From: Scatosoma sp045577595 | Lineage (GTDB): Bacteria; Bacillota; Clostridia; Christensenellales; Borkfalkiaceae | Length of the DNA: 20,263 bases | NCBI GenBank assembly: GCA_045577595.1 | Contig: JAZNIR010000075.1 | Location: 1 to 20,263 of the forward strand | Reading direction: 5' to 3' | Shown here: positions 12,375 to 20,263 of the stretch, in pieces | Layout: every line of letters begins with the position of its first letter | How positions within the stretch are numbered: position 1 is the first letter of the stretch | Translations under genes and position numbers: made by a program | The notes under the pieces: model-generated | Database searches by the model: none | Seen by the model: only the letters and a program-made list of their open reading frames with translations | Told to the model about the DNA's origin: nothing

Positions 12375-13912
12375 TTCGTATTTTTCTCCTTATTTTTCGT
12401 GGATTTCGTGCGAAACCGCGTGGTGTTTTCCGAACGGAATACTTGCGGGCGGGTGGAAAGCGTTTCCATATCGTATTTTAAAACGGCATCGCGTAAATCC
12501 CGCGTAATCAAAGGCGCAAACGGCGCAAGCGGGGGCGCGCCGAACGCGTCCGCCGAGAGTAAATAGTAAAGTAAAAAAGCGGATAAAAGCACGATACCGA
12601 ACGGCCCTAAACACCCCGCGACGATTAAATATACCCAACGGAGCAAACTGCCCGTTTCCACGAAGTTGGGCACGATATATAAACAAATGCCCGAAAGAGC
12701 GACGATAATAATCGCGGGCGTGGATAAAAATCCCGCGTTTACCGCCGTTTCGCCAAGCACCAACGCGCCCACGACGGAAAGGGACATACCCACGTATTTG
12801 GGCATACGGATACTCGCTTCTTTGAGCGTTTCCAATAAAAACAGCACGACGAACATTTCCAGCGTCGGCGAAAGGGGCAACGCCCGTCCGCTACTTGCAA
12901 TCGTCAGCATCAAGCCAAGCGGGACGAGTTGCATTTTAAAAATTTGTACGGACACGTAAAAGGCGGGCAATAATACGGCGACGAACAGCGCGAGAAAGCG
13001 CAACAACCGATACACCGTCGCCATAAACGGCGAGATAAAATAATCTTCGCTACTTTGTAAATCTTCCGAAAGGATATACGGCGCAGTGAGCGCTATCGGC
13101 GAGCCGTCCACGAGAATCCCTACGCGCCCTTCGGCAATTTTCGCTGTGAAAATATCCGGTTTTTCGGTGGTGTTCATCGTGCGAAAAACCGAATGTTTGC
13201 GCGGGGATAAGAGCGTTGCTATATACGAAGAATCGGGAATGACGTCGATTTCTATTTTTTGCAAGCGCGCGACGATATCGTCTTTTACCTTTTCATTCGA
13301 CGTGCCGTCTAAATAACAAACGGCAATCGCCGTATCCGAACGCTTGCCCACGCGATACGTTTCAAAGCGTAAATCGGGGGTTTTTAAACGTTTCCGCACG
13401 AGCGCCATATTCGTTTTTATATCTTCGATAAACCCTTCGCGCGGACCTTTTACGGCAATGTCGGTGGGCGGTTCGTTGACGGCGCGAACGGGCAAAAATT
13501 TTGCGCCTAAAATAAAACCCGCGTCTAAACCTTCCACAAGCAAAAGGGTGTTGCCGTCTAAAATTTCTTTGCAAATTTGCGTAACGTCCGTCAATTTTTT
13601 CAGCTCGGGAAAAAGGTTGGGCAAAGGCAAAGAATTTTCGTTCGTTTCAACCTTACCCCCGTCATTTTGGCTTTTTTCGAGTGTTTTTTCTTCCTTTTTT
13701 GCAAAGGGCATAAGGGAAGAAAGGGAAATCGGGCGCGCCACAAGCTCGCCGAGAAGTTGTTTATTCACCATACCGTCCGCGTAAAAAAGCGCGCAAGGAA
13801 GTTTGTCTTCCGAGATAAAATCGAACGAAAGAATATCTTCGGCGGGCAATAATTTTTTAATCAGTCGTTTGTTTTTTTGTAAAGACGTGTATAAATTTTG
13901 CATACTGTTCAC
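12371..13912 (-). CDS. gerAA: GerAA-type spore germination protein
   Basis: The A subunit forms the membrane channel-like core of the germinant receptor. The 513-residue protein has a large N-terminal cytosolic domain (to about 305) containing EGFIEDIKTNMALVRKRLK and GRVGILVDGSP, both highly typical, then about five helices with the conserved LPAFYVSV, EMFVVLFLLETLKEA and GETAVNAG motifs, and a hydrophilic tail (DLRDAVLKYDMETLSTRP). The full A-B-C order with ATGA overlaps makes one operon. The start is uncertain: GTG at 13912 or ATG at 13903, neither with a Shine-Dalgarno. Both fall inside an 8-bp inverted repeat, and a candidate sigma-G -10 lies just upstream. Confidence 0.95.
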   Translation of the reverse strand: MNSMQNLYTSLQKNKRLIKKLLPAEDILSFDFISEDKLPCALFYADGMVNKQLLGELVARPISLSSLMPFAKKEEKTLEKSQNDGGKVETNENSLPLPNLFPELKKLTDVTQICKEILDGNTLLLVEGLDAGFILGAKFLPVRAVNEPPTDIAVKGPREGFIEDIKTNMALVRKRLKTPDLRFETYRVGKRSDTAIAVCYLDGTSNEKVKDDIVARLQKIEIDVIPDSSYIATLLSPRKHSVFRTMNTTEKPDIFTAKIAEGRVGILVDGSPIALTAPYILSEDLQSSEDYFISPFMATVYRLLRFLALFVAVLLPAFYVSVQIFKMQLVPLGLMLTIASSGRALPLSPTLEMFVVLFLLETLKEASIRMPKYVGMSLSVVGALVLGETAVNAGFLSTPAIIIVALSGICLYIVPNFVETGSLLRWVYLIVAGCLGPFGIVLLSAFLLYYLLSADAFGAPPLAPFAPLITRDLRDAVLKYDMETLSTRPQVFRSENTTRFRTKSTKNKEKNTK

Positions 13913-13925
13913 AAACGCAGTATGC
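13900..13925. repeat. Perfect inverted repeat over the gerAA start codon
   Basis: Arms GCATACTG (13900-13907) and CAGTATGC (13918-13925) are perfect reverse complements with a 10-base spacer. The upstream arm coincides with a CATACTG sigma-G-like -10 on the minus strand, and the downstream arm carries the ATG at 13903. It could be an operator or an RNA hairpin hiding the start. Confidence 0.7.
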
Positions 13926-13947
13926 GGATATTGCGAATAACTATCCT
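13918..13947 (-). promoter_or_regulatory. Candidate sigma-G promoter of the gerA operon
   Basis: On the minus strand: AGGATA (13947-13942), 17 bp, CATACTG (13924-13918). The forespore sigma-G consensus is about TGMATA and CATACTA, so the -10 matches 6 of 7 and the -35 about 4 of 6. gerA operons are sigma-G-dependent in Bacillus. Predicted +1 is at about 13911, on the GTG. Confidence 0.38.
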
Positions 13948-13976
13948 ATAAAAGCATAGAATTGTTGGCGTAATCA

Positions 13977-14005
13977 TTGACTTTTTTTCGCGTAATTGTT
14001 ATACT
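13977..14005 (+). promoter_or_regulatory. Sigma-A promoter of yabB-rsmI-yugP
   Basis: -35 TTGACT (13977-13982), 17 bp, -10 TATACT (14000-14005). +1 is near 14012, giving a 25-nt leader. The TTG inside the -35 is in frame with yabB but cannot be its start. Confidence 0.82.
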
Positions 14006-14036
14006 AATAATAAGAAAAAACAAGGTAGGCAAGCGT

Positions 14037-14729
14037 ATGAACGGCGTAGAACTTTTGGAAACGGAAGTTTTGGAAGATATGTTAATAGACGGTTTAAAAA
14101 TCGTACAAGACACCCGTTTATACCGTTTTACGTCCGATTCCGTATTGCTTACGCGGTTTGCGCGGGCGAGAAAAGGGGAAAAGGTGGCGGATTTTGGCGC
14201 GGGGAGCGGAATCGTCGGCTTTCATTTCCACGCGTTACATAAAGAAAAAGGGCTGTCGTTTACCCTTTTTGAAATGCAAGAAAGCTTGCTCTCCCTTGCG
14301 AAAAAGACGGCGAAAATCAACCGTTTCGACAATTTTTCTTTCCAGCTTGGTAAATTGCAAGAAATTCCCAAAAGCTACTTGGAAAAATTTTCGCTCGTGC
14401 TGTGCAATCCCCCGTACGAAAAGGGTGGATTTGAAAACGATACGTACGAAAAGGCGGTTTGTCGCAAGGAAATCACTATTTGTTTGGACGAAATCGCTAA
14501 AGCGACGGCGTTTGCGTTAAAATTCGGCGGGCGGGTGTGTATGTTGCACCGCGCGGATAGGTTGGCGGAAATTTGTTACACCTTGCATAAGTATAAAATC
14601 GAAGTAAAGCGCATACAATTCGTAACGGGAAAGGCGGGGGATAAACCGTATCTCGTAATGATAGAAGGGGTGAAAGGCGGAAAACCCAACGTGGAAATTT
14701 TGCCTACGCTTATAAACGAAAGAAAATAA
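14037..14729 (+). CDS. yabB: tRNA1(Val) adenine37-N6-methyltransferase-like protein (YabB/TrmN6 family)
   Basis: A class I SAM-dependent methyltransferase of 230 residues. The SAM loop is VADFGAGSGIVGF (50-62) and the catalytic motif is CNPPYEKGG (123-131), the NPPY signature of N6-adenine methyltransferases. The N-terminal DTRLYRFTSDSVLLTRFA is typical of the YabB/TrmN6 group, and the following rsmI is the Bacillus neighbour of yabB. The target adenine is inferred from family and not visible. I chose ATG 14037, with AAGGTAGG seven bases upstream, because the in-frame TTG at 13977 lies in the promoter. The family is usually 240-250 residues. Confidence 0.88.
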   Translation: MNGVELLETEVLEDMLIDGLKIVQDTRLYRFTSDSVLLTRFARARKGEKVADFGAGSGIVGFHFHALHKEKGLSFTLFEMQESLLSLAKKTAKINRFDNFSFQLGKLQEIPKSYLEKFSLVLCNPPYEKGGFENDTYEKAVCRKEITICLDEIAKATAFALKFGGRVCMLHRADRLAEICYTLHKYKIEVKRIQFVTGKAGDKPYLVMIEGVKGGKPNVEILPTLINERK

Positions 14730-14740
14730 AGGAGAGAGAT

Positions 14741-15544
14741 ATGATAAGCTTTGTGGCAACGCCTATCGGCAATTTAAAAGATATTACGTTGCGGGCGCTG
14801 GAAACGTTGAAAGAAGCGGACGTGATTTTTTGCGAAGACACCCGCCATACAATCAAACTTTTAAACGCGTACGAAATAAAAAAACCGTTGCAATCTTGCC
14901 ATAAATTCAACGAAAAGGAAGCAGGGGAAAAAATTCTCGCCCTTTCTCGCGAAGGGAAAAAGGTGGCTATCGTATCCGACGCGGGCACGCCCGTCGTGTC
15001 CGACCCGGGAAACGCCGTTTGCCAAATTTTAAAAGGCGCGGGCGAGCCGTACACCCTTATTCCAGGCGCTTGCGCGTTTATCAGTGGCTTGGTTTTGTCT
15101 GCGCTCCCTGCCGATAAGTTTGCTTTTATCGGATTTTTACCCGAAAAAATCAGCCAGAAAAAAGCTACGCTCGAAAAGTATAAAGATTTGGATTTGACGA
15201 TGGCGTTTCACAGCGCTCCGCAAGACGTGGATAAAGACCTTTGCGCTATGTACGAAGTGTTCGGCGATAGGGAAGCGGTTGCCGTGCGGGAGATTACGAA
15301 AATCCACGAAGAAGCGGTTTCTTTCCGTTTAAAGGACGGTTTGGCGGGGGAAAAGCGGGGGGAATACGTACTTCTCGTCGAGGGCGCGAGCGAAAAAGAA
15401 AGCGCGTTAAACGCTTTGCCCGAACGGGAGCATATCCAACATTATATGCTCGCTGGATTGGATAAAAAGGAAGCGTTAAAACGCGCGGCAAAGGATAGAG
15501 GGGTTAGTAAATCGACGCTTTATCCGTTTGCGTTGGATTTATAA
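14741..15544 (+). CDS. rsmI: 16S rRNA (cytidine1402-2'-O)-methyltransferase RsmI
   Basis: RsmI adds the 2'-O-methyl group to C1402 in the decoding centre. The 267-residue tetrapyrrole-methylase-fold protein opens with FVATPIGNLKDITLRALETLKEADVI and has CEDTRHTIKLL, VSDAGTPVVSDPG (the SAM-site loop), LIPGACAFISGLVLS and a C-terminal helical domain ending SKSTLYPFALDL. Length is normal or slightly short (family about 275-290). It follows yabB by 11 bases with a strong AAAGGAG site and is followed by yugP after 16 bases, so all three are one transcript. Confidence 0.96.
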   Translation: MISFVATPIGNLKDITLRALETLKEADVIFCEDTRHTIKLLNAYEIKKPLQSCHKFNEKEAGEKILALSREGKKVAIVSDAGTPVVSDPGNAVCQILKGAGEPYTLIPGACAFISGLVLSALPADKFAFIGFLPEKISQKKATLEKYKDLDLTMAFHSAPQDVDKDLCAMYEVFGDREAVAVREITKIHEEAVSFRLKDGLAGEKRGEYVLLVEGASEKESALNALPEREHIQHYMLAGLDKKEALKRAAKDRGVSKSTLYPFALDL

Positions 15545-15560
15545 AATATAGGAGAGAAAA

Positions 15561-16292
15561 ATGACGTATTATTTGATTTTTATCGGACTTTTATTGATTT
15601 GTTCGTTGGTGGCGGGCAGTGCGAGCGCGAAAGTGAAAAGCACGTACGCGGCGCAACGGGAAATTCCCACCCGTTCGCGTATGACGGGGTACGACACGGC
15701 GAAACGGTTGCTCCGCGCGGGTGGCGTAACGGATATTTCGGTGGGACGGGTGAAAGGCACGCTTACCGACCATTACCACCCCACGAAAAAGGTGGTGAAT
15801 TTGTCCGAAAGCGTTTACGGGGACGACTCGGTGGCGTCGGTGGCGGTGGCTGCGCACGAAATCGGGCACGTTATGCAAAAAAAGAAGGGGTATTTTCCGT
15901 ATAAATTACGCCAAACTCTGGTGCCGTTCGTCAATTTAGGCAGTCGCTTGGCGTTACCGCTCGTTATATTCGGTTTGATTTTAGATTTATTCGTAGCAAG
16001 CACGCAAAATTCCAATATTGGATTTTATCTTGCGATTGCGGGCGTGGTGGCGTACGGACTTTCGACGGTGTTTGCGCTTGTAACCCTGCCCGTAGAATAC
16101 GACGCAAGCCGTCGGGCGAAAAAACTGTTGTTACAGGAAGGGATTTTAACGGAAGAAGAGCTCCCTTACGCGGATAAAATGCTGGGCGCGGCGGCAAATA
16201 CGTACGTGGCGTCGCTGTTCGTATCGCTGGTATATTTCTTGCGTTTCGCCCTTTGGGTGTTGCTTTTGTTTGGAAACAGAAGACGGGATTAA
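15561..16292 (+). CDS. yugP: Zinc metallopeptidase, YugP family
   Basis: A membrane-embedded neutral zinc peptidase family of unknown substrate. The 243 residues contain the zinc motif HEIGH (99-103) within AVAAHEIGHVMQ, preceded by the family block GTLTDHYHPTKKVVNLSESVY. LPVEYDASRRA (176-186) probably supplies the third ligand as Glu179. Hydrophobic segments are at about 3-19, 127-147, 153-176 and 213-238, placing the active site at the membrane face. Length is typical (about 225-240). AGGAGAG precedes the ATG. It is last in the yabB-rsmI-yugP transcript. Confidence 0.93.
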   Translation: MTYYLIFIGLLLICSLVAGSASAKVKSTYAAQREIPTRSRMTGYDTAKRLLRAGGVTDISVGRVKGTLTDHYHPTKKVVNLSESVYGDDSVASVAVAAHEIGHVMQKKKGYFPYKLRQTLVPFVNLGSRLALPLVIFGLILDLFVASTQNSNIGFYLAIAGVVAYGLSTVFALVTLPVEYDASRRAKKLLLQEGILTEEELPYADKMLGAAANTYVASLFVSLVYFLRFALWVLLLFGNRRRD

Positions 16293-16311
16293 ACGACAAA
16301 AAAACGAAAAA

Positions 16312-16344
16312 ACAGCCCGCTATACCAAGCGTATAGCGGGCTGT
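16312..16344 (-). terminator. Rho-independent terminator, mainly for the GH3 gene
   Basis: A perfect 14-bp stem (arms 16312-16325 and 16331-16344, core CAGCCCGCTATAC) with a 5-base loop. Read leftward it is followed by TTTTTTCGTTTTTTT, a strong U-tract, 17 bases after the GH3 stop. Read rightward there is only TAATCATTT, so termination of yugP would be weaker. Confidence 0.92.
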
Positions 16345-16360
16345 AATCATTTACACTTTA

Positions 16361-18352
16361 TTATTCTTGCCAAGACCATTGTTCGTTTTCGGGAAGTTGG
16401 ATATTGATTTTTTCCGTTAAGCGAATATCTTTCGACGACGCCCCGACGAGAATTTCGAAATCGCCGTTTTCCACGTACCACTTTTTCAAAGGTATGCTGT
16501 AATACGCAAACGAACGGGCGTTGAGTTTTACGCTTACACGCTTGCTTTCGCCCGCTTTTAATGCGGTTTTTACAAAACCTTTCAGCTCCTTTTCGGGGCG
16601 GGGGACCATCGCGAATACGTCGCGCACGTACACCTGCGAAATTTCTTTTGCGTCTACGCTGGATACGTTTTTCACGTTGAACGACACTTCGTAGTCCGTT
16701 TCGGATAATTTATCCACGCGGATATCCGAATATGCAAATTGCGCGTACGAAAGCCCGTGTCCGAACGGGAACAATACGTCCGTTTCCGTTTTATCAAACC
16801 ATCTGTATCCGACGAAAACGCCTTCGCCGTACCGTTCGTAAAAACCGTTTCCGCGATAATCTTGCGCGGGGGTGTCGTCCAAGGAAAGGGGGTACGTTTC
16901 GGTGATTTTACCGCAAGGGCACGCTTTGCCCGCCAAAACGTCGGCAAGCGCTTCTTGCCCGCCTTCGCCTGCAAATCCAAGCAATACCACGGCTTTTACT
17001 TTGTCTATCCAAGCGCTCATATCCACCGCGCTTCCTACGTTTAAAACGACGACGACGTTGGGATTGGCTTGTGCCGTGTTAAGAATTAAATCTTCTTGCA
17101 CGTCCGAAAGACGGATATGCGCGCGGTCGTAGCTTTCTCTTTCCACCGCTTCGCTGTTGCCTACGCAAAGCACGACAACGTCCGAGTTATACGCTTGCAC
17201 GTACGCGTTTCGAGAATGAAACATATGGTTGTAATCGGTGCCGCAAGCAAAATGCGAGTGGGTAACGTTTGCCTTGTCGCCCATCGTTTCACGTAACAAT
17301 TCCGCCAAACTTTTGCACTTGTATTCGCTGGTAACCAGCGCGCTGCCACCGCCACCGTAACAAGGCGTAAAAGAGCAAGGTCCGCCAACCATAATATTTC
17401 CGCCTTTCAAAGGCAAAATATTATCGTCGTTTTTCAAAAGTACGATGCCTTCTTTTACGATTTTTACGGCGTTTTCGTGGCGTTGTTCTTTCGTCGTGGT
17501 GATTTCTTTTTTAAGCGTAGTGGATTTTTCCATCAGTTCGAGCGCCTTTTCTACGCGCGCGTCGATTTCTTCTTCGGTGAGCCAACCGTTTTCATAACCT
17601 TTTTTCAGTTCGTCAAAAGCGACTTCTCTAAACGGCATTTCCAAATCAATACCCGCCTTTGCCGCGCGCCAGCTGTTATGCACCGCGCTCCAATCGGACA
17701 TAATCAAACCGTCAAAGCCAAATTCACCACGCAGTACGTCTTGTAACAGCCACTTATTTTCGCTCGCCCAAATGCCGTTAATCGGGTTGTACGCACACAT
17801 TACCGTCCAAGGCTTGGCTTCTACGGCGATTTCAAACGCGGGCAAATAAATTTCGCGTAAGGTGCGTTCGTCTACGTCGCTCGATTGGTAGAAACGGTCG
17901 TATTCGCGGTTGTTTGCGCAGAAGTGTTTTAAGGAAGTGCCAACGCCTTTGCTTTGCACCCCTTCTATGTACGCTTTCGCCATTACGCCCGCAAGATAGG
18001 GGTCTTCGGAAATATATTCGAAGTTCCGTCCGCAAAGGGGCGTACGTTTGATATTTACACCGGGCGCAAGCAATACGTCCGCGCCTTCTTGCAAGCATTC
18101 GTCCGCAATCGTTGCGCCGTCTAAAAACGCGAGCTCCGTATCCCACGTGTTGGCAAGCACGGAAAGATTGGGCATTGCCGTAGCCGGCTTGGTTTTGCCT
18201 TGTTCAAAATCGTACATTCTAAGCCCGTGCGGGCCGTCGGATAAAAACACGTCGGGTAATTTCCCGTTCGCGTTGGACAGTTGCCACTTGTTTTTTCCCG
18301 TCAAAAGACGGAGCTTTTCGTCCAAAGTTAAGTTTTTAATATCGTATTTCAT
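16361..18352 (-). CDS. Glycoside hydrolase family 3 beta-glycosidase, cytoplasmic
   Basis: A retaining beta-glycosidase of 663 residues. Domain 1 (about 1-270, TIM-barrel-like) has LSDGPHGLR (38-45), the substrate-binding KHF (142-144) and the nucleophile Asp220 in GLIMSDW. Domain 2 (about 290-500) has GIVLLKNDDNILPL and VGNSEAVERESYDRAHI; a Glu in ERESYDR is the likely acid/base, by alignment with the ESEGxDR motif of the family. A C-terminal fibronectin III-like domain (about 565-650) contains KNVSSVDAKEISQVYV and ELKGFVK. No PA14 domain and no signal peptide, so the substrate is presumably an imported oligosaccharide or glycoside; glucose versus xylose or other specificity cannot be told. 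A strong site (AAGGAG) precedes ATG 18352. Divergent from an AraC-type regulator that likely controls it. Confidence 0.93.
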   Translation of the reverse strand: MKYDIKNLTLDEKLRLLTGKNKWQLSNANGKLPDVFLSDGPHGLRMYDFEQGKTKPATAMPNLSVLANTWDTELAFLDGATIADECLQEGADVLLAPGVNIKRTPLCGRNFEYISEDPYLAGVMAKAYIEGVQSKGVGTSLKHFCANNREYDRFYQSSDVDERTLREIYLPAFEIAVEAKPWTVMCAYNPINGIWASENKWLLQDVLRGEFGFDGLIMSDWSAVHNSWRAAKAGIDLEMPFREVAFDELKKGYENGWLTEEEIDARVEKALELMEKSTTLKKEITTTKEQRHENAVKIVKEGIVLLKNDDNILPLKGGNIMVGGPCSFTPCYGGGGSALVTSEYKCKSLAELLRETMGDKANVTHSHFACGTDYNHMFHSRNAYVQAYNSDVVVLCVGNSEAVERESYDRAHIRLSDVQEDLILNTAQANPNVVVVLNVGSAVDMSAWIDKVKAVVLLGFAGEGGQEALADVLAGKACPCGKITETYPLSLDDTPAQDYRGNGFYERYGEGVFVGYRWFDKTETDVLFPFGHGLSYAQFAYSDIRVDKLSETDYEVSFNVKNVSSVDAKEISQVYVRDVFAMVPRPEKELKGFVKTALKAGESKRVSVKLNARSFAYYSIPLKKWYVENGDFEILVGASSKDIRLTEKINIQLPENEQWSWQE

Positions 18353-18378
18353 ATATTTTCTCCTTATGGATTTTCTCC

Positions 18379-18447
18379 ATTATATCAAAAATTTTTCTCA
18401 AAATATACTACAAAACAGTTCAAATTACTCTCATTTTGTGATATAAT
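18379..18447. promoter_or_regulatory. Divergent promoters of the GH3 and AraC genes
   Basis: Leftward: -10 TATAAT at 18384-18379, with no good -35, as expected of an activator-dependent promoter; +1 about 18372. Rightward: -35 TTCAAA (18419-18424), 17 bp, extended -10 TGA-TATAAT (18442-18447); +1 about 18454, the A of the AraC start codon. TCTCAAAAT (18397) and TCTCATTTT (18429) begin alike and may be regulator contacts (weak). Confidence 0.6.
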
Positions 18448-18453
18448 AAGGAT

Positions 18454-19209
18454 ATGAAAAGTTTTTATGAAAAAAATCGTGAAGACGACGGCAAATTGCT
18501 CGTTCACGGCGCGTCGGGGGGATTTCCCGCGCACTACCACCGTAATTTGGAAATTCCAATCGTGCTTTGCGGAGAGCAAAAACTTTCCGTCAACGACAAA
18601 GAATTGACGCTAAAAGACGGGTGTTTGACGGTAATCGACAGTTACGACGTACACGCCTATAAAAAGTTCGAAGGGGAAAATACGGGGGAAATTATCGTGA
18701 TTATTCCCTACGAATATATGCAATCGTTTAACGCGCGACGGCAAGGTTTGCGTGCGCAAGAGGACGTAATCGACAATCCTGCGCTTTGTCAGCGTTTAGC
18801 GGATATCGTCAATCGGTTTATGCGCGCGGAGCAACCGACGGAAGTACGCCGTACGGCAACGGCGTTGTTTTTAGCGGTGCTGTACGAAAATATTACTTGG
18901 ACGCACGATAGGGGCAAGGACGAAGCGACGCTCGTACGGAAAATTTTGACGTACGTTCACGAAAATTACCGCTTAGAAATTTCTCGAAGTACGATTGCGC
19001 GCGCGTTTGGATATACGGAAGCGCACGTTTCGCGCGTGTTTCATAGGTATTTAAAGACGGGCATTTCCGCGTACGTTAACCGTTTGCGCCTTGCCTATAT
19101 CGAACGCTTACGCGCCGACGGCGACGGGCGAACGACGACGGAGCTTATTTACGAGGCGGGTTTTCAAAGCCAGCAAACCTACTACCGTTGCCGAAAACAA
19201 CTTTTATAA
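18454..19209 (+). CDS. AraC family transcriptional regulator
   Basis: The 251-residue protein has an N-terminal cupin-type sensor domain (HYHRNLEIPIVL at 27-38, GCLTVIDSYDVHAY) and a C-terminal AraC DNA-binding domain (about 158-251). The first helix-turn-helix is STIARAFGYTEAHVSRVFHRY (179-199), then KTGISAYVNRLRLAYIERL, then the second around ELIYEAGFQSQQTYYR (230-245). It is divergent from the GH3 gene with 101 bases between, so it most likely activates that gene in response to a sugar. The ATG at 18454 has AAGG only two bases upstream, too close to work well, and coincides with the predicted transcription start. Confidence 0.92.
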   Translation: MKSFYEKNREDDGKLLVHGASGGFPAHYHRNLEIPIVLCGEQKLSVNDKELTLKDGCLTVIDSYDVHAYKKFEGENTGEIIVIIPYEYMQSFNARRQGLRAQEDVIDNPALCQRLADIVNRFMRAEQPTEVRRTATALFLAVLYENITWTHDRGKDEATLVRKILTYVHENYRLEISRSTIARAFGYTEAHVSRVFHRYLKTGISAYVNRLRLAYIERLRADGDGRTTTELIYEAGFQSQQTYYRCRKQLL

Positions 19210-19257
19210 CCTTTATAAAAGAAAAACCGCGCGAGAAAAATCGAAAAAACGGTTTTT
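19201..19257 (+). terminator. Possible terminator region after araC
   Basis: A perfect 9-3-9 inverted repeat (19201-19221) covers the stop codon but has no T-run. A second structure pairs AAAAACCG (19222-19229) with CGGTTTTT (19250-19257) across a 20-base loop. Either is weak as a terminator. Confidence 0.35.
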
Positions 19258-19322
19258 AACGGGTTTTAAAGTGTTAAGCCTGTGAACGTTTGTTAAATAT
19301 TTGAAATATCCCGTATAAACGC

Positions 19323-19351
19323 TTGAAAAACAAACGGGTTTATGTTAAAAT
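19323..19351 (+). promoter_or_regulatory. Promoter of ftsH
   Basis: -35 TTGAAA (19323-19328), 17 bp, -10 TAAAAT (19346-19351). The leader of about 90 nt contains a hairpin pairing CCCGTTTT (19375-19382) with AAAACGGG (19401-19408) and ends with AAGGAG. Confidence 0.65.
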
Positions 19352-19448
19352 GTTGCTGTTAAAGACGGAAAATCCCCGTTTTCTTGATTGGTTTTTGTGA
19401 AAAACGGGTATAAATAAATATTGCAAGTTACTGTAAGGAGTAAAAATT

Positions 19449-20263
19449 TTGAGTAAAAAGACGAAAATTATTATTTGGGTGGTCGTCGGCATTATCGCCG
19501 CCGTGTTAATCGGCATTTTGTTGACGGATATTTTTGGGGGAGATAAGGTTCTCTTTTCCGAATTGATGACGAAGCTTGAAAAGGGCGAAGTGAAAAAGCT
19601 GTATATCGACGGTTATACTTGGGAAGCGGAGCTTACGAACGGGCATACGATTATTGCGGAAGGCGCGCCCAGCTTGTACGATTACGGCAGTTACGAAGCG
19701 TTGCTTGCGTCGCTGACAAACGCAGGCGTTGACGTTAGCAAACTCGCAATTGAATTTGCAGACCCGAACGCGGGGAGCATTTGGTCGAGCCTTCTTCCTA
19801 TCGTAGGCATCGTCGTCGTGTCGCTTATTTTCTGGTTGATTATGCGCAACGCGTCGGGCGCGGGTAGCGCGTCGATGAATATCGGCAAGACGAAAGCGCA
19901 CGTGCAAAACAATTTAAAAGTTCGGTTCACCGACGTTGCGGGCGCGGAAGAAGAAAAAGAAGAGCTCGCGGAAGTGGTGGAATTTTTAAAAAGCCCGAAA
20001 AAGTTTTCCAATCTCGGCGCAAGAATTCCTTCGGGCGTATTGCTCGTAGGGCCTCCGGGAACGGGTAAAACGCTCTTTGCCAAAGCGGTGGCGGGCGAAG
20101 CGGGCGTGCCGTTCTTCTCGGTGTCCGGTTCGGACTTCGTGGAAATGTACGTCGGCGTCGGTGCAAAGCGCGTTCGCGATTTGTTCGATATGGCGAAGAA
20201 AAACCAACCCTGCATTATCTTTATCGACGAAATCGACGCAGTCGGGCGGCGCAGAGGCGCGGG
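19449..20263 (+). CDS. ftsH: ATP-dependent zinc metalloprotease FtsH, 5' part
   Basis: FtsH is the membrane-bound AAA+ protease that degrades misfolded and regulatory membrane proteins. The first 271 residues are present: a membrane segment at 6-27, an extracytoplasmic domain (28-110) with VLFSELMTKLEKGEV, a second membrane segment (111-132), and the AAA module with FTDVAGAEEEKEEL, Walker A GPPGTGKT (201-208), the pore loop FVEMYVGVGAKRVRDLF, and Walker B IIFIDE (256-261). The window ends in IDAVGRRRGA, before the second region of homology and the HEXGH zinc site. The start is TTG at 19449, preceded by TAAGGAG with nine bases between; no ATG fits. It stands alone behind its own promoter. Confidence 0.96.
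   Translation, partial: MSKKTKIIIWVVVGIIAAVLIGILLTDIFGGDKVLFSELMTKLEKGEVKKLYIDGYTWEAELTNGHTIIAEGAPSLYDYGSYEALLASLTNAGVDVSKLAIEFADPNAGSIWSSLLPIVGIVVVSLIFWLIMRNASGAGSASMNIGKTKAHVQNNLKVRFTDVAGAEEEKEELAEVVEFLKSPKKFSNLGARIPSGVLLVGPPGTGKTLFAKAVAGEAGVPFFSVSGSDFVEMYVGVGAKRVRDLFDMAKKNQPCIIFIDEIDAVGRRRGA

Noticed and set aside
13977..14036. TTG at 13977 as yabB start
   Set aside because: It is the -35 hexamer of a clear sigma-A promoter, and transcription begins only near 14012.

Overview
The window looks like the replication-origin neighbourhood of an endospore-forming Firmicute, probably an uncultured Clostridia-type lineage. Evidence for this: the dnaN, rpmH, rnpA, yidD, yidC, jag gene string; a complete gerA-type germination operon and a yyaC spore gene; AGGAG-type ribosome binding sites; and sigma-A promoters with 17-18 bp spacers. 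Species cannot be named from the sequence. The first 47 bases are not all genomic: positions 6-47 match, base for base, the MGI/DNBSEQ library adapter as I recall it. This shows the left edge is a contig end from short-read assembly.

Layout. Positions 48-622 hold the 3' part of clpX (+), converging on rsmG (-, 689-1384). From 1451 to about 1745 there is a gene-free stretch with DnaA boxes, six consecutive DnaA-trio triplets and an AT-rich tract, which I read as the unwinding site of oriC. Rightward from there run a YpsA-type SLOG gene, dnaN, rpmH, rnpA, yidD, yidC and jag (to 7048). A leftward pair follows: queT, behind a candidate preQ1-I riboswitch, and yyaC. Next is rightward cvpA (8524-9249). 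A second gene-free stretch, 9371-9886, holds about 14 DnaA-box-like sites and one Spo0A-box core. Then come the leftward gerAA-gerAB-gerAC operon (13912 to 9913), the rightward yabB-rsmI-yugP cluster (14037-16292), a leftward family 3 glycoside hydrolase (16361-18352) divergent from an AraC-type regulator (18454-19209), and the start of ftsH, cut by the right edge.

How the parts fit. The central block supplies replication (clamp), ribosome and RNase P (L34, RnpA), membrane protein insertion (YidD, YidC) and an RNA-binding protein (KhpB/Jag). The Ger operon and YyaC belong to spore germination and sporulation. The GH3 enzyme and the AraC protein form a likely sugar-responsive pair.

Most interesting points. 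(1) The origin carries a textbook DnaA-box, trio and AT-rich order but has no dnaA beside dnaN; a ypsA-like gene sits in its place. (2) A second dense DnaA-box cluster lies about 7.6 kb away and contains a Spo0A core site. (3) At least three genes (rsmG, ypsA, araC) have strong promoters whose predicted transcription start falls on or within 2 nt of the start codon, with no usable Shine-Dalgarno, suggesting leaderless mRNAs. (4) GerAC has no lipobox cysteine. (5) YidC carries a roughly 250-residue extracytoplasmic insertion with a Cys-rich motif.
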